From: Muribaculaceae bacterium
Lineage (GTDB): Bacteria; Bacteroidota; Bacteroidia; Bacteroidales; Muribaculaceae
Length of the DNA stretch: 22,281 nucleotides
Reading direction: 5' to 3'
Assembly (NCBI GenBank): GCA_009775365.1
Contig: VSPM01000045.1
Location: forward strand, 1 to 22,281
In this document: positions 7,797 to 15,253 of the stretch, piece by piece
Position numbering within the stretch: position 1 is the first letter of the stretch
Layout of the letters: each line of letters opens with the position of its first letter
Notes under the pieces: model-generated
Told to the model about the DNA's origin: nothing
The model's input: the letters and a program-made list of their open reading frames with translations, nothing else
Databases searched by the model: none
Made by a program: the position numbers and the translations under genes

Positions 7797-7976
7797 TTAG
7801 AGTTGTGTGACTTCTACAAGATGACGCACTGCATTGACCATGCCTCTGATTGAGGCGTTGTCTTCCTTAACAACTGTGTGATTCATTTTCCTGAGGCCGA
7901 GAGCGTCGAGTGTACGCTTCTGCACTGCAGGGCAGTTGATGCGGCTCTTGATTTGCTTTATTGCTATCTGTGCCAT
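7797..7976 (-). CDS. rpmD: 50S ribosomal protein L30
   Basis: This gene encodes a 59-residue uL30, a small protein of the 50S subunit. The protein begins MAQIAIKQIKSRINCP and contains the family block QKRTLDALGLRKMNHTVV, then the I-R-G-M-V-N segment near residue 45. The ATG at 7976 is 11 nt after the rpsE stop, and the TAA at 7797 is 14 nt before rplO. Both position and sequence are diagnostic of the spc operon. Confidence 0.96.
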   Translation of the reverse strand: MAQIAIKQIKSRINCPAVQKRTLDALGLRKMNHTVVKEDNASIRGMVNAVRHLVEVTQL

Positions 7977-7987
7977 TTCTGATGTTT

Positions 7988-8506
7988 TTAGCCGTTAAAC
8001 ACTTTTTCCACAGCAATGCCGCGGTTCTGGGCCACCTGAGCGGGGCTTCTCAATTCGTCGAGAGCCGCGATAGTAGCCTTCACAAGGTTGTGAGGGTTAG
8101 ACGAACCCTTGCTCTTTGCAAGCACGTCAGTGATGCCCACGCTCTCAAGCACTGCACGCATAGCGCCGCCGGCCTTCACACCGGTACCCTCGGATGCGGG
8201 CTTGAGGAAGATGCGCGAACCGCCGAACTTGGCGCTCTGCTCATGAGGAATTGTGCCTTTGTGAACAGGAACTTTGATAAGGTTCTTCTTTGCGGTCTCC
8301 ACGCCTTTCGCGATAGCCGCTGTAACCTCGTTTGCCTTGCCGAGGCCCCAGCCGATTACGCCGTCTTCGTTACCTACAACTACAATTGCAGCGAAGCTGA
8401 AAGCGCGTCCACCTTTTGTCACCTTCGTAACTCGGTTGATAGCCACGAGACGGTCTTTCAGATCCAAATCATTAGTAGATTTTACTCTATTATTTCTCTT
8501 TGCCAT
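7988..8506 (-). CDS. rpsE: 30S ribosomal protein S5
   Basis: This is uS5, a 30S body protein that affects decoding fidelity and mRNA unwinding. At 172 residues it has the N-terminal double-stranded-RNA-binding-like domain (DRLVAINRVTKVTKGGRAFSF, then GWGLGKANEV) and the C-terminal domain (SEGTGVKAGGAMRAVLESVGI, then SNPHNLVKATIAAL). The KGGR segment, where spectinomycin-resistance changes cluster in other bacteria, looks wild-type. It lies 9 nt after rplR. Confidence 0.98.
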   Translation of the reverse strand: MAKRNNRVKSTNDLDLKDRLVAINRVTKVTKGGRAFSFAAIVVVGNEDGVIGWGLGKANEVTAAIAKGVETAKKNLIKVPVHKGTIPHEQSAKFGGSRIFLKPASEGTGVKAGGAMRAVLESVGITDVLAKSKGSSNPHNLVKATIAALDELRSPAQVAQNRGIAVEKVFNG

Positions 8507-8515
8507 GATTTTCGA

Positions 8516-8857
8516 TTAAAATTTAAGACCGGCCTCGCGAGCAGCATCGGCCAATGATTTTACTCTGCCGTGGAAAAGATAGCCGTTGCGGTCGAACACA
8601 ACCTCTGTGATGCCACTCTCCAAAGCTTTCTTTGCTATATCTGAACCCACGCGAGCGGCAACCTCAATCTTTGTGCCGCCTTCAAGACCCTTTGAGGAAG
8701 AAGCCACAAGTGTGCGGCCTGCGAGGTCGTCGATGAGTTGAACATAGATTCCCTTGTTGCTACGGAACACGCTCATGCGCGGGCGCTGCGCTGTGCCGGA
8801 AATCTTACCGCGGATGCGGGTTTTGATTTTGTTTCTTCTTGCTATCTTGGATATCAT
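8516..8857 (-). CDS. rplR: 50S ribosomal protein L18
   Basis: This is uL18, which binds 5S rRNA together with L5 in the central protuberance. At 113 residues it shows the basic N-terminus (RRNKIKTRIRGKISG) and the RMSVFRSNKGIYVQLIDD strand region. It ends with the family's FDRNGYLFHGRVKSLADAAREAGLKF-type C-terminus. It is 17 nt downstream of rplF. A partial purine-rich AAGGA lies just before the ATG. Confidence 0.97.
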   Translation of the reverse strand: MISKIARRNKIKTRIRGKISGTAQRPRMSVFRSNKGIYVQLIDDLAGRTLVASSSKGLEGGTKIEVAARVGSDIAKKALESGITEVVFDRNGYLFHGRVKSLADAAREAGLKF

Positions 8858-8874
8858 AGTCTTCCTTGTTTTAA

Positions 8875-9429
8875 TTATTTCGCGTTAGCTGACTTACCCG
8901 ACTTGCGACGAATAATCTCGCCAACAAACTTGATACCTTTGCCTTTGTAAGGTTCCGGCTTGCGAAGTGAGCGAATCTTGGCGCATACCTGGCCGAGAAG
9001 CTGCTTGTCGGAGCTTTCGAGAATGATGAGCGGGTTCTTGTTACGCTCTGTCTTGGCCTCCACCTTCACCTCTTTCGGAAGCTTGATGTAGATAGCATGT
9101 GAAAAGCCCAACGACAGTTCCAATACCTGGCCTGTAGATGTGGCACGATAGCCTACGCCCACAAGTTCCATCTCCTTCTTGTAGCCTTCTGAAACGCCTA
9201 CCACCATGTTGTGGATCAGGGCACGATAGAGGCCATGCATAGCACGGTTATCACGCTCGTCGTTCGGACGCTTTAGCTCTACATGGTTACCCTCCTGCTC
9301 AACTGTGATAACAGGATTAACGGCCTGGGAAAGTTCTCCCTTGGGGCCCTTTACAGTAACTACATTGTCCTTTACCTGTACTGTTACGCCTGCAGGTATC
9401 TCTATGGGTGCTTTACCAATTCTTGACAT
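8875..9429 (-). CDS. rplF: 50S ribosomal protein L6
   Basis: This is uL6, a two-domain protein near the sarcin-ricin loop and the factor-binding site. At 184 residues it opens MSRIGKAPIEIPAGV and ends with the RNA-binding block RKPEPYKGKGIKFVGE followed by IRRKSGKSAN. The region is complete. It lies 19 nt after rpsH and, unusually for this window, has a perfect Shine-Dalgarno sequence before its ATG. Confidence 0.98.
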   Translation of the reverse strand: MSRIGKAPIEIPAGVTVQVKDNVVTVKGPKGELSQAVNPVITVEQEGNHVELKRPNDERDNRAMHGLYRALIHNMVVGVSEGYKKEMELVGVGYRATSTGQVLELSLGFSHAIYIKLPKEVKVEAKTERNKNPLIILESSDKQLLGQVCAKIRSLRKPEPYKGKGIKFVGEIIRRKSGKSANAK

Positions 9430-9436
9430 ACTGAAT

Positions 9437-9443
9437 ACCTCCT
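9437..9443 (-). promoter_or_regulatory. strong Shine-Dalgarno site of rplF
   Basis: The transcript reads AGGAGGU at 9443-9437, seven nucleotides before the rplF ATG at 9429. This is the strongest Shine-Dalgarno match in the window, where most starts show only A/T-rich sequence. Confidence 0.8.
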
Positions 9444-9448
9444 ATAAA

Positions 9449-9847
9449 TTAATAAACGTAACATAATACTTCGCCGCCGATCTTGCGCTCTTTGGCCTCT
9501 TTGTTAGTCATCACACCGTGAGAGGTGCTGAGAATAGCGATGCCAAGGCCGTTCAACACGCGCGGCATGTCTTTGTAGCCTGTATACTGACGAAGACCCG
9601 GACGAGACACACGGTGAAGGTTCTTGATGGCGCTCACTTTGTCTACGGGGTCATACTTGAGGGCAATCTTAATTGTGCCCGAAGGAGTTGGGCCTTCCAT
9701 AAACTTGTAGTTCAGGATGTAGCCCTGGTCAAAAAGGATTTTCGTGATCTCCTTTTTCATCTTTGAAGACGGAATCTCCACCACGCGGTGTCCCGCACGG
9801 ATGGCGTTTCTCAATCTGGTCAAATAATCTGCTATTGGATCAGTCAT
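9449..9847 (-). CDS. rpsH: 30S ribosomal protein S8
   Basis: This is uS8, a primary 16S rRNA-binding protein and, in E. coli, the translational repressor of the spc operon. At 132 residues it begins TDPIADYLTRLRNAIRAGH after Met1. It ends with the RNA-binding block STSHGVMTNKEAKERKIGGEVLCYVY. The start is preceded by an exceptional 178-nt gap that can fold into strong hairpins. Since S8 is a known autoregulator, that gap is a reasonable place to look for a feedback site, though this is inference. Confidence 0.98.
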   Translation of the reverse strand: MTDPIADYLTRLRNAIRAGHRVVEIPSSKMKKEITKILFDQGYILNYKFMEGPTPSGTIKIALKYDPVDKVSAIKNLHRVSRPGLRQYTGYKDMPRVLNGLGIAILSTSHGVMTNKEAKERKIGGEVLCYVY

Positions 9848-9915
9848 TGTTTTGATTGTTAAATTGATTCAGATTTTCCGAACAATATTTAATTTTCACT
9901 TTACTTCAATTTGGC

Positions 9916-9998
9916 TCAGCAACCAAGTTGCTGAATGTGAGAAAGATTGGAGACATCACCGGAGAGTTGTGCCCTCCGGTGAACAGTCACCAATACTT
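9916..9998 (-). ncRNA. structured intercistronic RNA element between rpsN and rpsH
   Basis: In the minus-strand transcript, 9998-9943 folds into a long rod. Its parts are an outer AAG/CUU, ATTGG/CCAAT (9994-9990 with 9950-9946), GAC/GTC (9988-9986 with 9954-9952) and a perfect 9-bp stem TCACCGGAG/CTCCGGTGA (9982-9974 with 9964-9956). A 9-nt loop closes it, and small mismatches separate the helices. A second perfect 8-bp hairpin with a 3-nt loop follows at 9934-9916. Neither has a U-tract, so they are not intrinsic terminators. The pairing is seen directly; a cis-regulatory or processing role is inferred. Confidence 0.6.
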
Positions 9999-10025
9999 AT
10001 AACGTGGTTCAACGTGAAAAATTGT

Positions 10026-10328
10026 TTACCAACTTGCTTTCTTTACACCCGGGATCAATCCGGCAGACGCCATTTCACGGAATTGGATTCTGGAAATGCC
10101 GAACTGACGCATATATCCTTTGGGACGGCCGGTAATCACGCAACGGTTGTGAAGACGCACCTTTGAAGCATTTTTCGGAAGCTTCTGAAGTTTTGTAAGC
10201 GCCTCATAATCGATGTTACCATCAGCGTCGGCGAGAGCGGCTTTCTTGAGGGCGGCCTTTTTCTCAGCGTATTTAGCAACCATCTTCTGGCGCTTCACCT
10301 CGCGGGCCTTCATTGATTCTTTTGCCAT
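10026..10328 (-). CDS. rpsN: 30S ribosomal protein S14, zinc-free form
   Basis: This is uS14, a 30S head protein. It is the long form (100 residues) and contains a single cysteine (HNRCVITGRPKGYMRQFG), so it lacks the CxxC pairs of the short zinc-binding form. The N-terminus MAKESMKAREVKRQKMVAKY and the C-terminal FREMASAGLIPGVKKASW match the family. The start is 6 nt after rplE. Downstream lies the long structured gap before rpsH. Confidence 0.97.
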   Translation of the reverse strand: MAKESMKAREVKRQKMVAKYAEKKAALKKAALADADGNIDYEALTKLQKLPKNASKVRLHNRCVITGRPKGYMRQFGISRIQFREMASAGLIPGVKKASW

Positions 10329-10334
10329 TGCCTA

Positions 10335-10883
10335 TTATTTTTCGTGTTTGAAGGGAAGTCCGAATTTCTTGAGGAGAGCGAACCCTTCCTCATCTGTGGG
10401 GGCGGAAGTCACAAATGTGATGTTCATGCCCTGAAGTTTCGGCACATTGTCGATGTTGATCTCAGGAAAGATGATTTGCTCAGTGATGCCGAGTGTGTAG
10501 TTGCCACGTCCGTCGAGCTTAGAGTTGATGCCCTTGAAGTCGCGGATTCGAGGCAGAGCCACTCTCACGAGTCTTTCAAGAAACTCATACATCTTCTCTC
10601 TGCGAAGCGTAACCATAGCGCCGATAGGCATTTTTTTACGCAACTTGAAGTTCGAGATGTCTTTTCTTGAAAGAGTCGGCACTGCTTTCTGGCCGGTGAT
10701 GGCAGTAAGCTCGTTGATGGCTGTTTCTATCAGTTTTTTATCCTGAGTGGCAGCTCCGAGACCCTGGTTGATAACAATCTTCTCAAGGCGCGGAACCTGC
10801 ATCACACTCGTGTATTTGAACTCCTTCTGAAGTTCAGGAACAATTCTTTCCTTATAGTCTTTGCCAAGTGTTGTCTCGCTCAT
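10335..10883 (-). CDS. rplE: 50S ribosomal protein L5
   Basis: This is uL5, which binds 5S rRNA and touches the P-site tRNA. At 182 residues it contains MQVPRLEKIVINQGLG near residue 28 and the TRREKMYEFLERLV-like helix near residue 98. The C-terminal block is TFVTSAPTDEEGFALLKKFGLPF. Its ATG overlaps the rplX stop codon by one base (TAATG), suggesting translational coupling. An AGGAG sequence 8 nt upstream lies inside the rplX coding end. Confidence 0.98.
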   Translation of the reverse strand: MSETTLGKDYKERIVPELQKEFKYTSVMQVPRLEKIVINQGLGAATQDKKLIETAINELTAITGQKAVPTLSRKDISNFKLRKKMPIGAMVTLRREKMYEFLERLVRVALPRIRDFKGINSKLDGRGNYTLGITEQIIFPEINIDNVPKLQGMNITFVTSAPTDEEGFALLKKFGLPFKHEK

Positions 10884-11203
10884 TACTTAATCTCCTCTCC
10901 TGATTTCTTAGAATAACGCACCAGTTTGCCGGCCTCATTGAGTTTGCGCCCGATGCGGGTGGGCTTGCCGGTCTTAGGATCCACCACATTAAGATTAGAA
11001 ATGTGGACAGGAGCCTCTATTTTCACTATTCCTCCCTGAGGATATTTCGCATTGGGCTTCATGCTCTTGGAGACAATGTTAATGCCCTCCACGAGAGCGC
11101 GGTGTTTTTTCACCTGCACTTCGAGAACGCGACCAGTCTTGCCCTTGTCGTCGCCGGCATTGACATAGACAGTGTCACCCTTCTTTATATGGAATTTTGC
11201 CAT
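10883..11203 (-). CDS. rplX: 50S ribosomal protein L24
   Basis: This is uL24, an assembly-initiator protein of the 50S subunit near the tunnel exit. At 106 residues it has the KOW motif at about residues 7-35 (KGDTVYVNAGDDKGKTGRVLEV). Further conserved segments are HRALVEGINIVSKSMKPN and the HISNLNVVDPKTGKPTRIG block. It lies 28 nt after rplN and overlaps rplE by one base. Confidence 0.97.
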   Translation of the reverse strand: MAKFHIKKGDTVYVNAGDDKGKTGRVLEVQVKKHRALVEGINIVSKSMKPNAKYPQGGIVKIEAPVHISNLNVVDPKTGKPTRIGRKLNEAGKLVRYSKKSGEEIK

Positions 11204-11231
11204 TTCTGCTGTTCGTTAATTTGGATTGACA

Positions 11232-11597
11232 TTAAAGTACCTCGGGTGCAAGCGACACGATTTTCATGTTGGTTGCACGCAGCTCACGAGCCACAGGGCC
11301 GAAGATACGGGTTCCGCGGATTTCACCGGCATTGTTAAGCAACACACAGGCATTGTCGTCAAAGCGGATATAGCTGCCGTCAGCGCGGCGGATCTCCTTC
11401 TTTGTGCGAACTACAACTGCCTTTGACACTGTGCCCTTCTTCACATCCGATGAGGGGATTGTGCTCTTTACGGTGACAACAATTATGTCGCCAACCGATG
11501 CATAGCGACGGCCGGTGCCGCCGAGCACGTGGATACAGAGTGCTTCTTTAGCACCGCTGTTGTCTGCTACTGTAAGACGTGATTCGGTCTGTATCAT
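11232..11597 (-). CDS. rplN: 50S ribosomal protein L14
   Basis: This is uL14, a subunit-interface protein that binds silencing factor RsfS and contacts 16S rRNA helix 14. At 121 residues it starts MIQTESRLTVADNSGAKEAL and ends with the GTRIFGPVARELR segment and KIVSLAPEVL, all diagnostic. The gap to rpsQ upstream is only 2 nt, which suggests coupled translation. Confidence 0.98.
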   Translation of the reverse strand: MIQTESRLTVADNSGAKEALCIHVLGGTGRRYASVGDIIVVTVKSTIPSSDVKKGTVSKAVVVRTKKEIRRADGSYIRFDDNACVLLNNAGEIRGTRIFGPVARELRATNMKIVSLAPEVL

Positions 11598-11599
11598 AA

Positions 11600-11860
11600 T
11601 TACTTAACTTTTTCAATGATTTCCACAAGTCTCCATCTCTTTGTCTTGCTCAACGGACGGGTCTCCATAAGACGCACTGTGTCGCCTACAGAGCACTCGT
11701 TCTTCTCATCGTGAGCATGATACTTCTTTGTCTTGTTGACAAACTTTCCATAGATCGGGTGCTTCTCTTTCCACTTGATCTCGACCGTGATGGTCTTATC
11801 ACACTTGTTGCTCGAAACAACCCCAATTCTTTCTTTTCTCAAATGACGTTTTTCTTCCAT
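11600..11860 (-). CDS. rpsQ: 30S ribosomal protein S17
   Basis: This is uS17, an OB-fold primary binder of the 5' domain of 16S rRNA. The ATG at 11860 gives 86 residues beginning MEEKRHLRKERIGVV. A TTG nine bases upstream would add three residues but is not needed by family length. Conserved parts are SNKCDKTITVEI, HPIYGKFVNKTKKYHAHDE and the GDTVRLMETRPLSKTKRWRLVEI block. It lies between rpmC and rplN in standard S10/spc order. Confidence 0.97.
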   Translation of the reverse strand: MEEKRHLRKERIGVVSSNKCDKTITVEIKWKEKHPIYGKFVNKTKKYHAHDEKNECSVGDTVRLMETRPLSKTKRWRLVEIIEKVK

Positions 11861-11882
11861 TTTTCTCAAATACTTTATGGGA

Positions 11883-12104
11883 TCAGTTGTTTACTACGGG
11901 AGCCTCTGCAGCTGCAGCGATCTCCTTTTGGCGCAACACAGTCTTCAAGCGGGCAATCTCCTTGCGATCTTTGGTGATCTTGGAGGGATTGTCTACGGGA
12001 GATATCGCGTGCGCTACTTTCAATTCACGATAAGCCTTCTCGCTCGCCTCGATCTGGGCGCGCAGCTCCTGAATGCTTAATTCCTTGATTTCTTCCTTTT
12101 TCAT
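11883..12104 (-). CDS. rpmC: 50S ribosomal protein L29
   Basis: This is uL29, a small two-helix protein at the tunnel exit that helps dock the signal recognition particle and trigger factor. At 73 residues it begins MKKEEIKELSIQELRAQIE and has the second-helix block KDRKEIARLKTVLRQKE near residues 45-61. It ends in a short Ala-rich tail. It lies 26 nt after rplP. Confidence 0.95.
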   Translation of the reverse strand: MKKEEIKELSIQELRAQIEASEKAYRELKVAHAISPVDNPSKITKDRKEIARLKTVLRQKEIAAAAEAPVVNN

Positions 12105-12130
12105 ATCTATCGTTTAATCTCTTTGATTGA

Positions 12131-12562
<432 letters not shown>

Positions 12563-12577
12563 TGTCAGTCTTCTTTA

Positions 12578-13309
12578 TTAACGATTGTTGTTTTTCTTGT
12601 TGCGGAAACCACCCTTACGGTTATTGTTCTGCTGACGGCCGGTCTCTTTCTGACCGATGGCATACGAGGGAGTGAGCTCCTTCTTGCCATATACCTCGCC
12701 ACGGCAGATCCACACCTTGATGCCGATGATACCCACCTTGGTGAGAGCCTCTACCAAAGCATAGTCGATGTCAGCACGGAGAGTGTGGAGCGGAGTACGA
12801 CCCTCCTTGAACATCTCGCTGCGGGCCATTTCTGCGCCGTTGAGACGGCCGCTGACCTGCACCTTGATGCCCTCTGCACCCATACGCATAGAAGAAGCGA
12901 TAGCCATCTTCACTGCGCGACGATAAGCCACCTTGTTCTCAATCTGACGGGCGATGTTTGTAGCCACGATCTCGGCGTCGAGTTCGGGACGCTTGATCTC
13001 GTGGATGTTGATCTGCACATCCTTGTCAGTGAGTTTCTTCAGCTCATCCTTCAGATCGTCGACGTCCTTACCGCCTTTGCCGATCACCATGCCGGGACGG
13101 CTTGTGCAGATAGTGACTGTGACCATCTTAAGAGTGCGTTCGATGATGATTTTCGAAACACTTGCCTTCGCAAGACGAGTGCGGAGATACTTACGGATCA
13201 TAGAGTCCTCAAGAAGGGTCTCACCGTATTTCTTTCCGCCATACCAGTTGGAGTCCCAACCGCGGATTACACCAAGACGGTTGCTTATAGGATTAACTTT
13301 CTGTCCCAT
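12578..13309 (-). CDS. rpsC: 30S ribosomal protein S3
   Basis: This is uS3, which forms part of the mRNA entry tunnel and has helicase activity with S4 and S5. The ATG at 13309 is chosen because the family begins MGQKVNPxxxRLG; it gives 243 residues and a 7-nt gap after rplV. A start further upstream at 13348 would overlap rplV and is unlikely. The KH domain centres on VIGKGGKDVDDLKDEL (about residues 55-75). Residues about 219-243 form an Asn/Lys/Arg-rich tail with seven asparagines, longer and more polar than the E. coli C-terminus. Confidence 0.97.
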   Translation of the reverse strand: MGQKVNPISNRLGVIRGWDSNWYGGKKYGETLLEDSMIRKYLRTRLAKASVSKIIIERTLKMVTVTICTSRPGMVIGKGGKDVDDLKDELKKLTDKDVQINIHEIKRPELDAEIVATNIARQIENKVAYRRAVKMAIASSMRMGAEGIKVQVSGRLNGAEMARSEMFKEGRTPLHTLRADIDYALVEALTKVGIIGIKVWICRGEVYGKKELTPSYAIGQKETGRQQNNNRKGGFRNKKNNNR

Positions 13310-13316
13310 CTTTCGA

Positions 13317-13721
13317 TCAAGCTTTATCGTTATTAATAGTGTCGACAAACAATGTCACATGGTTTGAACGCTTGCGGATTCTGTAGCCGCGGCCCTGCGG
13401 AGCCGGACGAAGGCGCTTGAGCATCGGTGCGCAGTCTACGAATACTGTCTTCACGAAGAGCTCGCCTGCCTCGGCCTTGCGTTCGTTTTTCTGTTCCCAG
13501 TTGGCAATTGCAGAGCGGAGCAGCTTCTCCACCTTGCGGGCCGCCTCCTTGTTGGAGAACTTGAGGATGCCGAGAGCCTTGAATGCCTCCTGACCGCGGA
13601 TCATGTCCACGACGAGACGCATCTTGCGGGGCGATGACGGCACATTATGCAGCTTAGCGAAATATTCGCTCTTGCGAGCCTCTTTGATGGCATCGGCTGC
13701 TTGTCTTTTTCTTACACCCAT
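13317..13721 (-). CDS. rplV: 50S ribosomal protein L22
   Basis: This is uL22, whose beta-hairpin lines the polypeptide exit tunnel and influences macrolide binding and nascent-chain stalling. The 134-residue protein contains NVPSSPRKMRLVVDMIRGQ near residue 25 and the hairpin region CAPMLKRLRPAPQGRGYRIRKRSNHVT near residue 100. The MLKR segment of the hairpin tip shows no deletion. It lies 52 nt after rpsS and 7 nt before rpsC. Confidence 0.97.
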   Translation of the reverse strand: MGVRKRQAADAIKEARKSEYFAKLHNVPSSPRKMRLVVDMIRGQEAFKALGILKFSNKEAARKVEKLLRSAIANWEQKNERKAEAGELFVKTVFVDCAPMLKRLRPAPQGRGYRIRKRSNHVTLFVDTINNDKA

Positions 13722-13773
13722 TGTATTTTCTTACTATACTTTATTAGACTGTTATTGAATGAGCGGGCAGCCA

Positions 13774-14043
13774 TTATTTCTTCTTGTTGCCGGCATGTCC
13801 GCGGAATGTGCGCGTCGGGGCGAACTCGCCAAGTTTATGACCCACCATATTCTCTGTAACGTAAACGGGTATAAACTTATTGCCGTTGTGCACTGCGAAA
13901 GTGTGGCCTACGAAATCAGGCGAGATCATTGACGCACGGCTCCAGGTCTTGATGACCGACTTCTTGCCGCTCTCGTCCATGGCTGCAACCTTCTTCTCCA
14001 GCTTTACACTGATAAACGGTCCTTTTTTAAGCGAACGACTCAT
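13774..14043 (-). CDS. rpsS: 30S ribosomal protein S19
   Basis: This is uS19, a 30S head protein forming the A-site finger bridge with 23S rRNA. At 89 residues it opens MSRSLKKGPFIS. It carries the TWSRASMISPDFVGHTFAVHNG and FIPVYVTENMVGHKLGEFAPTRTFRGH blocks, both diagnostic. It lies 22 nt after rplB. The 52-nt gap that follows before rplV shows no clear signal. Confidence 0.98.
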   Translation of the reverse strand: MSRSLKKGPFISVKLEKKVAAMDESGKKSVIKTWSRASMISPDFVGHTFAVHNGNKFIPVYVTENMVGHKLGEFAPTRTFRGHAGNKKK

Positions 14044-14065
14044 AATTGTCTTCTTTTAATCAAAT

Positions 14066-14938
14066 TTACTTTTTCCTTCTTTCAATGATATACTTCGAAG
14101 AATGCTTCTTCGGCGAACGAGTCTTCAAGCCCTTAGCATAAAGACCTGTACGCGAACGCGGATGGCCACCTGACTGACGGCCCTCGCCACCACCCATCGG
14201 GTGATCGACAGGGTTCATAACCACACCACGGTTGTGAGGACGACGTCCTAACCAGCGGCTGCGGCCGGCCTTGCCGCTCTGCTCGAGAGCGTGGTCGGAG
14301 TTGCCGACAACGCCTACAGTAGCACGGCATGAGAGAAGCACCTTGCGGGTTTCACCGGAAGGCAATTTGATTATCGCATAGTCTCCCTCGCGGGAAGTAA
14401 GCTGAGCAAATGTGCCGGCTGAGCGAGCCATGACTGCTCCCTGGCCGGGACGAAGCTCAATACAATGAATCAGTGTACCTACAGGAATCTTTGAAAGCGG
14501 AAGAGTGTTGCCAACTTCGGGAGCTGCATTCTCGCCGCTGATTACTGTCTGGCCAACCTCAAGCCCGTTGGGGGCAATCATGTAAGCCTTGGTACCATCC
14601 TGATAGAAGAGAAGGGCGATACGTGCCGAGCGGTTCGGGTCATACTCGATAGTCTTGACCACAGCCGGAACGCCGTCGTTGATTCTCTTGAAATCGATGA
14701 GACGCAATTTTCTCTTATGGCCGCCGCCGCGGTAACGGGTTGAAAGATGACCCGAAGAGTTGCGACCGCCAGTGGAACGCTTGCCCACTGTAAGAGACTT
14801 TTCTGGTGTGATTTTTGAGACTTTCTTTACCTTTTCGGCACCCTCGGCGGGTTTAGCAGTGGCGATCTCATTACGGAACACACCAATAATCTTGTGTCTT
14901 TGCCCGGGAGTTACGGGCTTAAATTTTCTAACTGCCAT
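14066..14938 (-). CDS. rplB: 50S ribosomal protein L2, with N-terminal insertion
   Basis: This is uL2, essential for subunit association and the peptidyl transferase region. Its 290 residues are longer than the approximately 274 typical of the family. The excess is a Lys/Ala/Glu-rich insertion of about 16 residues within residues 25-44, between RHKIIGVF and TPEKSLTVG. The remainder is highly conserved, including GPQ-like ELRPGQGAVMARSAG, SGKAGRSRWLGRRPHNRGVVMNPVDHPMGGGEGR with its histidine, and the basic C-terminus. It is 5 nt downstream of rplW. The insertion does not disturb the frame and looks lineage-specific. Confidence 0.98.
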   Translation of the reverse strand: MAVRKFKPVTPGQRHKIIGVFRNEIATAKPAEGAEKVKKVSKITPEKSLTVGKRSTGGRNSSGHLSTRYRGGGHKRKLRLIDFKRINDGVPAVVKTIEYDPNRSARIALLFYQDGTKAYMIAPNGLEVGQTVISGENAAPEVGNTLPLSKIPVGTLIHCIELRPGQGAVMARSAGTFAQLTSREGDYAIIKLPSGETRKVLLSCRATVGVVGNSDHALEQSGKAGRSRWLGRRPHNRGVVMNPVDHPMGGGEGRQSGGHPRSRTGLYAKGLKTRSPKKHSSKYIIERRKK

Positions 14939-14943
14939 CTGAA

Positions 14944-15234
14944 TTAAATGTTGCTATAATAGTCAATCGTTTGTCCTTCTGCCACAGTCACGTATGCCTT
15001 CTTGAAAGCCGGCTTGCGACCGCGGATAAGCCCCCCCTTGGTGTAGCGCTGTTTGCGCTTGCCAGCATAGAAGGCGGTGTTTACTTTCACGACGCGCACA
15101 TTGTAGAGCTTCTCCACAACGTCTTTGATCTGGAACTTGTTGGCGTCGGGAGACACAGCAAATGTATAGCAATTCTGCTTTTCGCTGTAGGCGGTTGCCT
15201 TTTCCGTCACGATAGGTTTAATCTGAATATCCAT
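14944..15234 (-). CDS. rplW: 50S ribosomal protein L23
   Basis: This is uL23, which sits at the tunnel exit and is the docking site for trigger factor and SRP. At 96 residues it begins MDIQIKPIVTEKATAYSEKQN. It contains YTFAVSPDANKFQIKDVVEKLYNVRVVKVNT and a basic loop GKRKQRYTKGGLIRGRKPAFKKAYVTV. It lies 19 nt after rplD and has a recognisable Shine-Dalgarno sequence. Confidence 0.97.
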   Translation of the reverse strand: MDIQIKPIVTEKATAYSEKQNCYTFAVSPDANKFQIKDVVEKLYNVRVVKVNTAFYAGKRKQRYTKGGLIRGRKPAFKKAYVTVAEGQTIDYYSNI

Positions 15235-15243
15235 TGTCTATAT

Positions 15244-15249
15244 CTCCTT
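15244..15249 (-). promoter_or_regulatory. Shine-Dalgarno site of rplW
   Basis: The transcript reads AAGGAG at 15249-15244, nine nucleotides before the rplW ATG at 15234. It lies in the 19-nt rplD-rplW gap and is one of only three good Shine-Dalgarno matches in the cluster. Confidence 0.65.
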
Positions 15250-15253
15250 ATAA

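Noticed and set aside
12578..13348. Longer start for rpsC at 13348
   Set aside because: It would overlap rplV by 32 bases and add residues not found in S3. The MGQKVNP start at 13309 matches the family.
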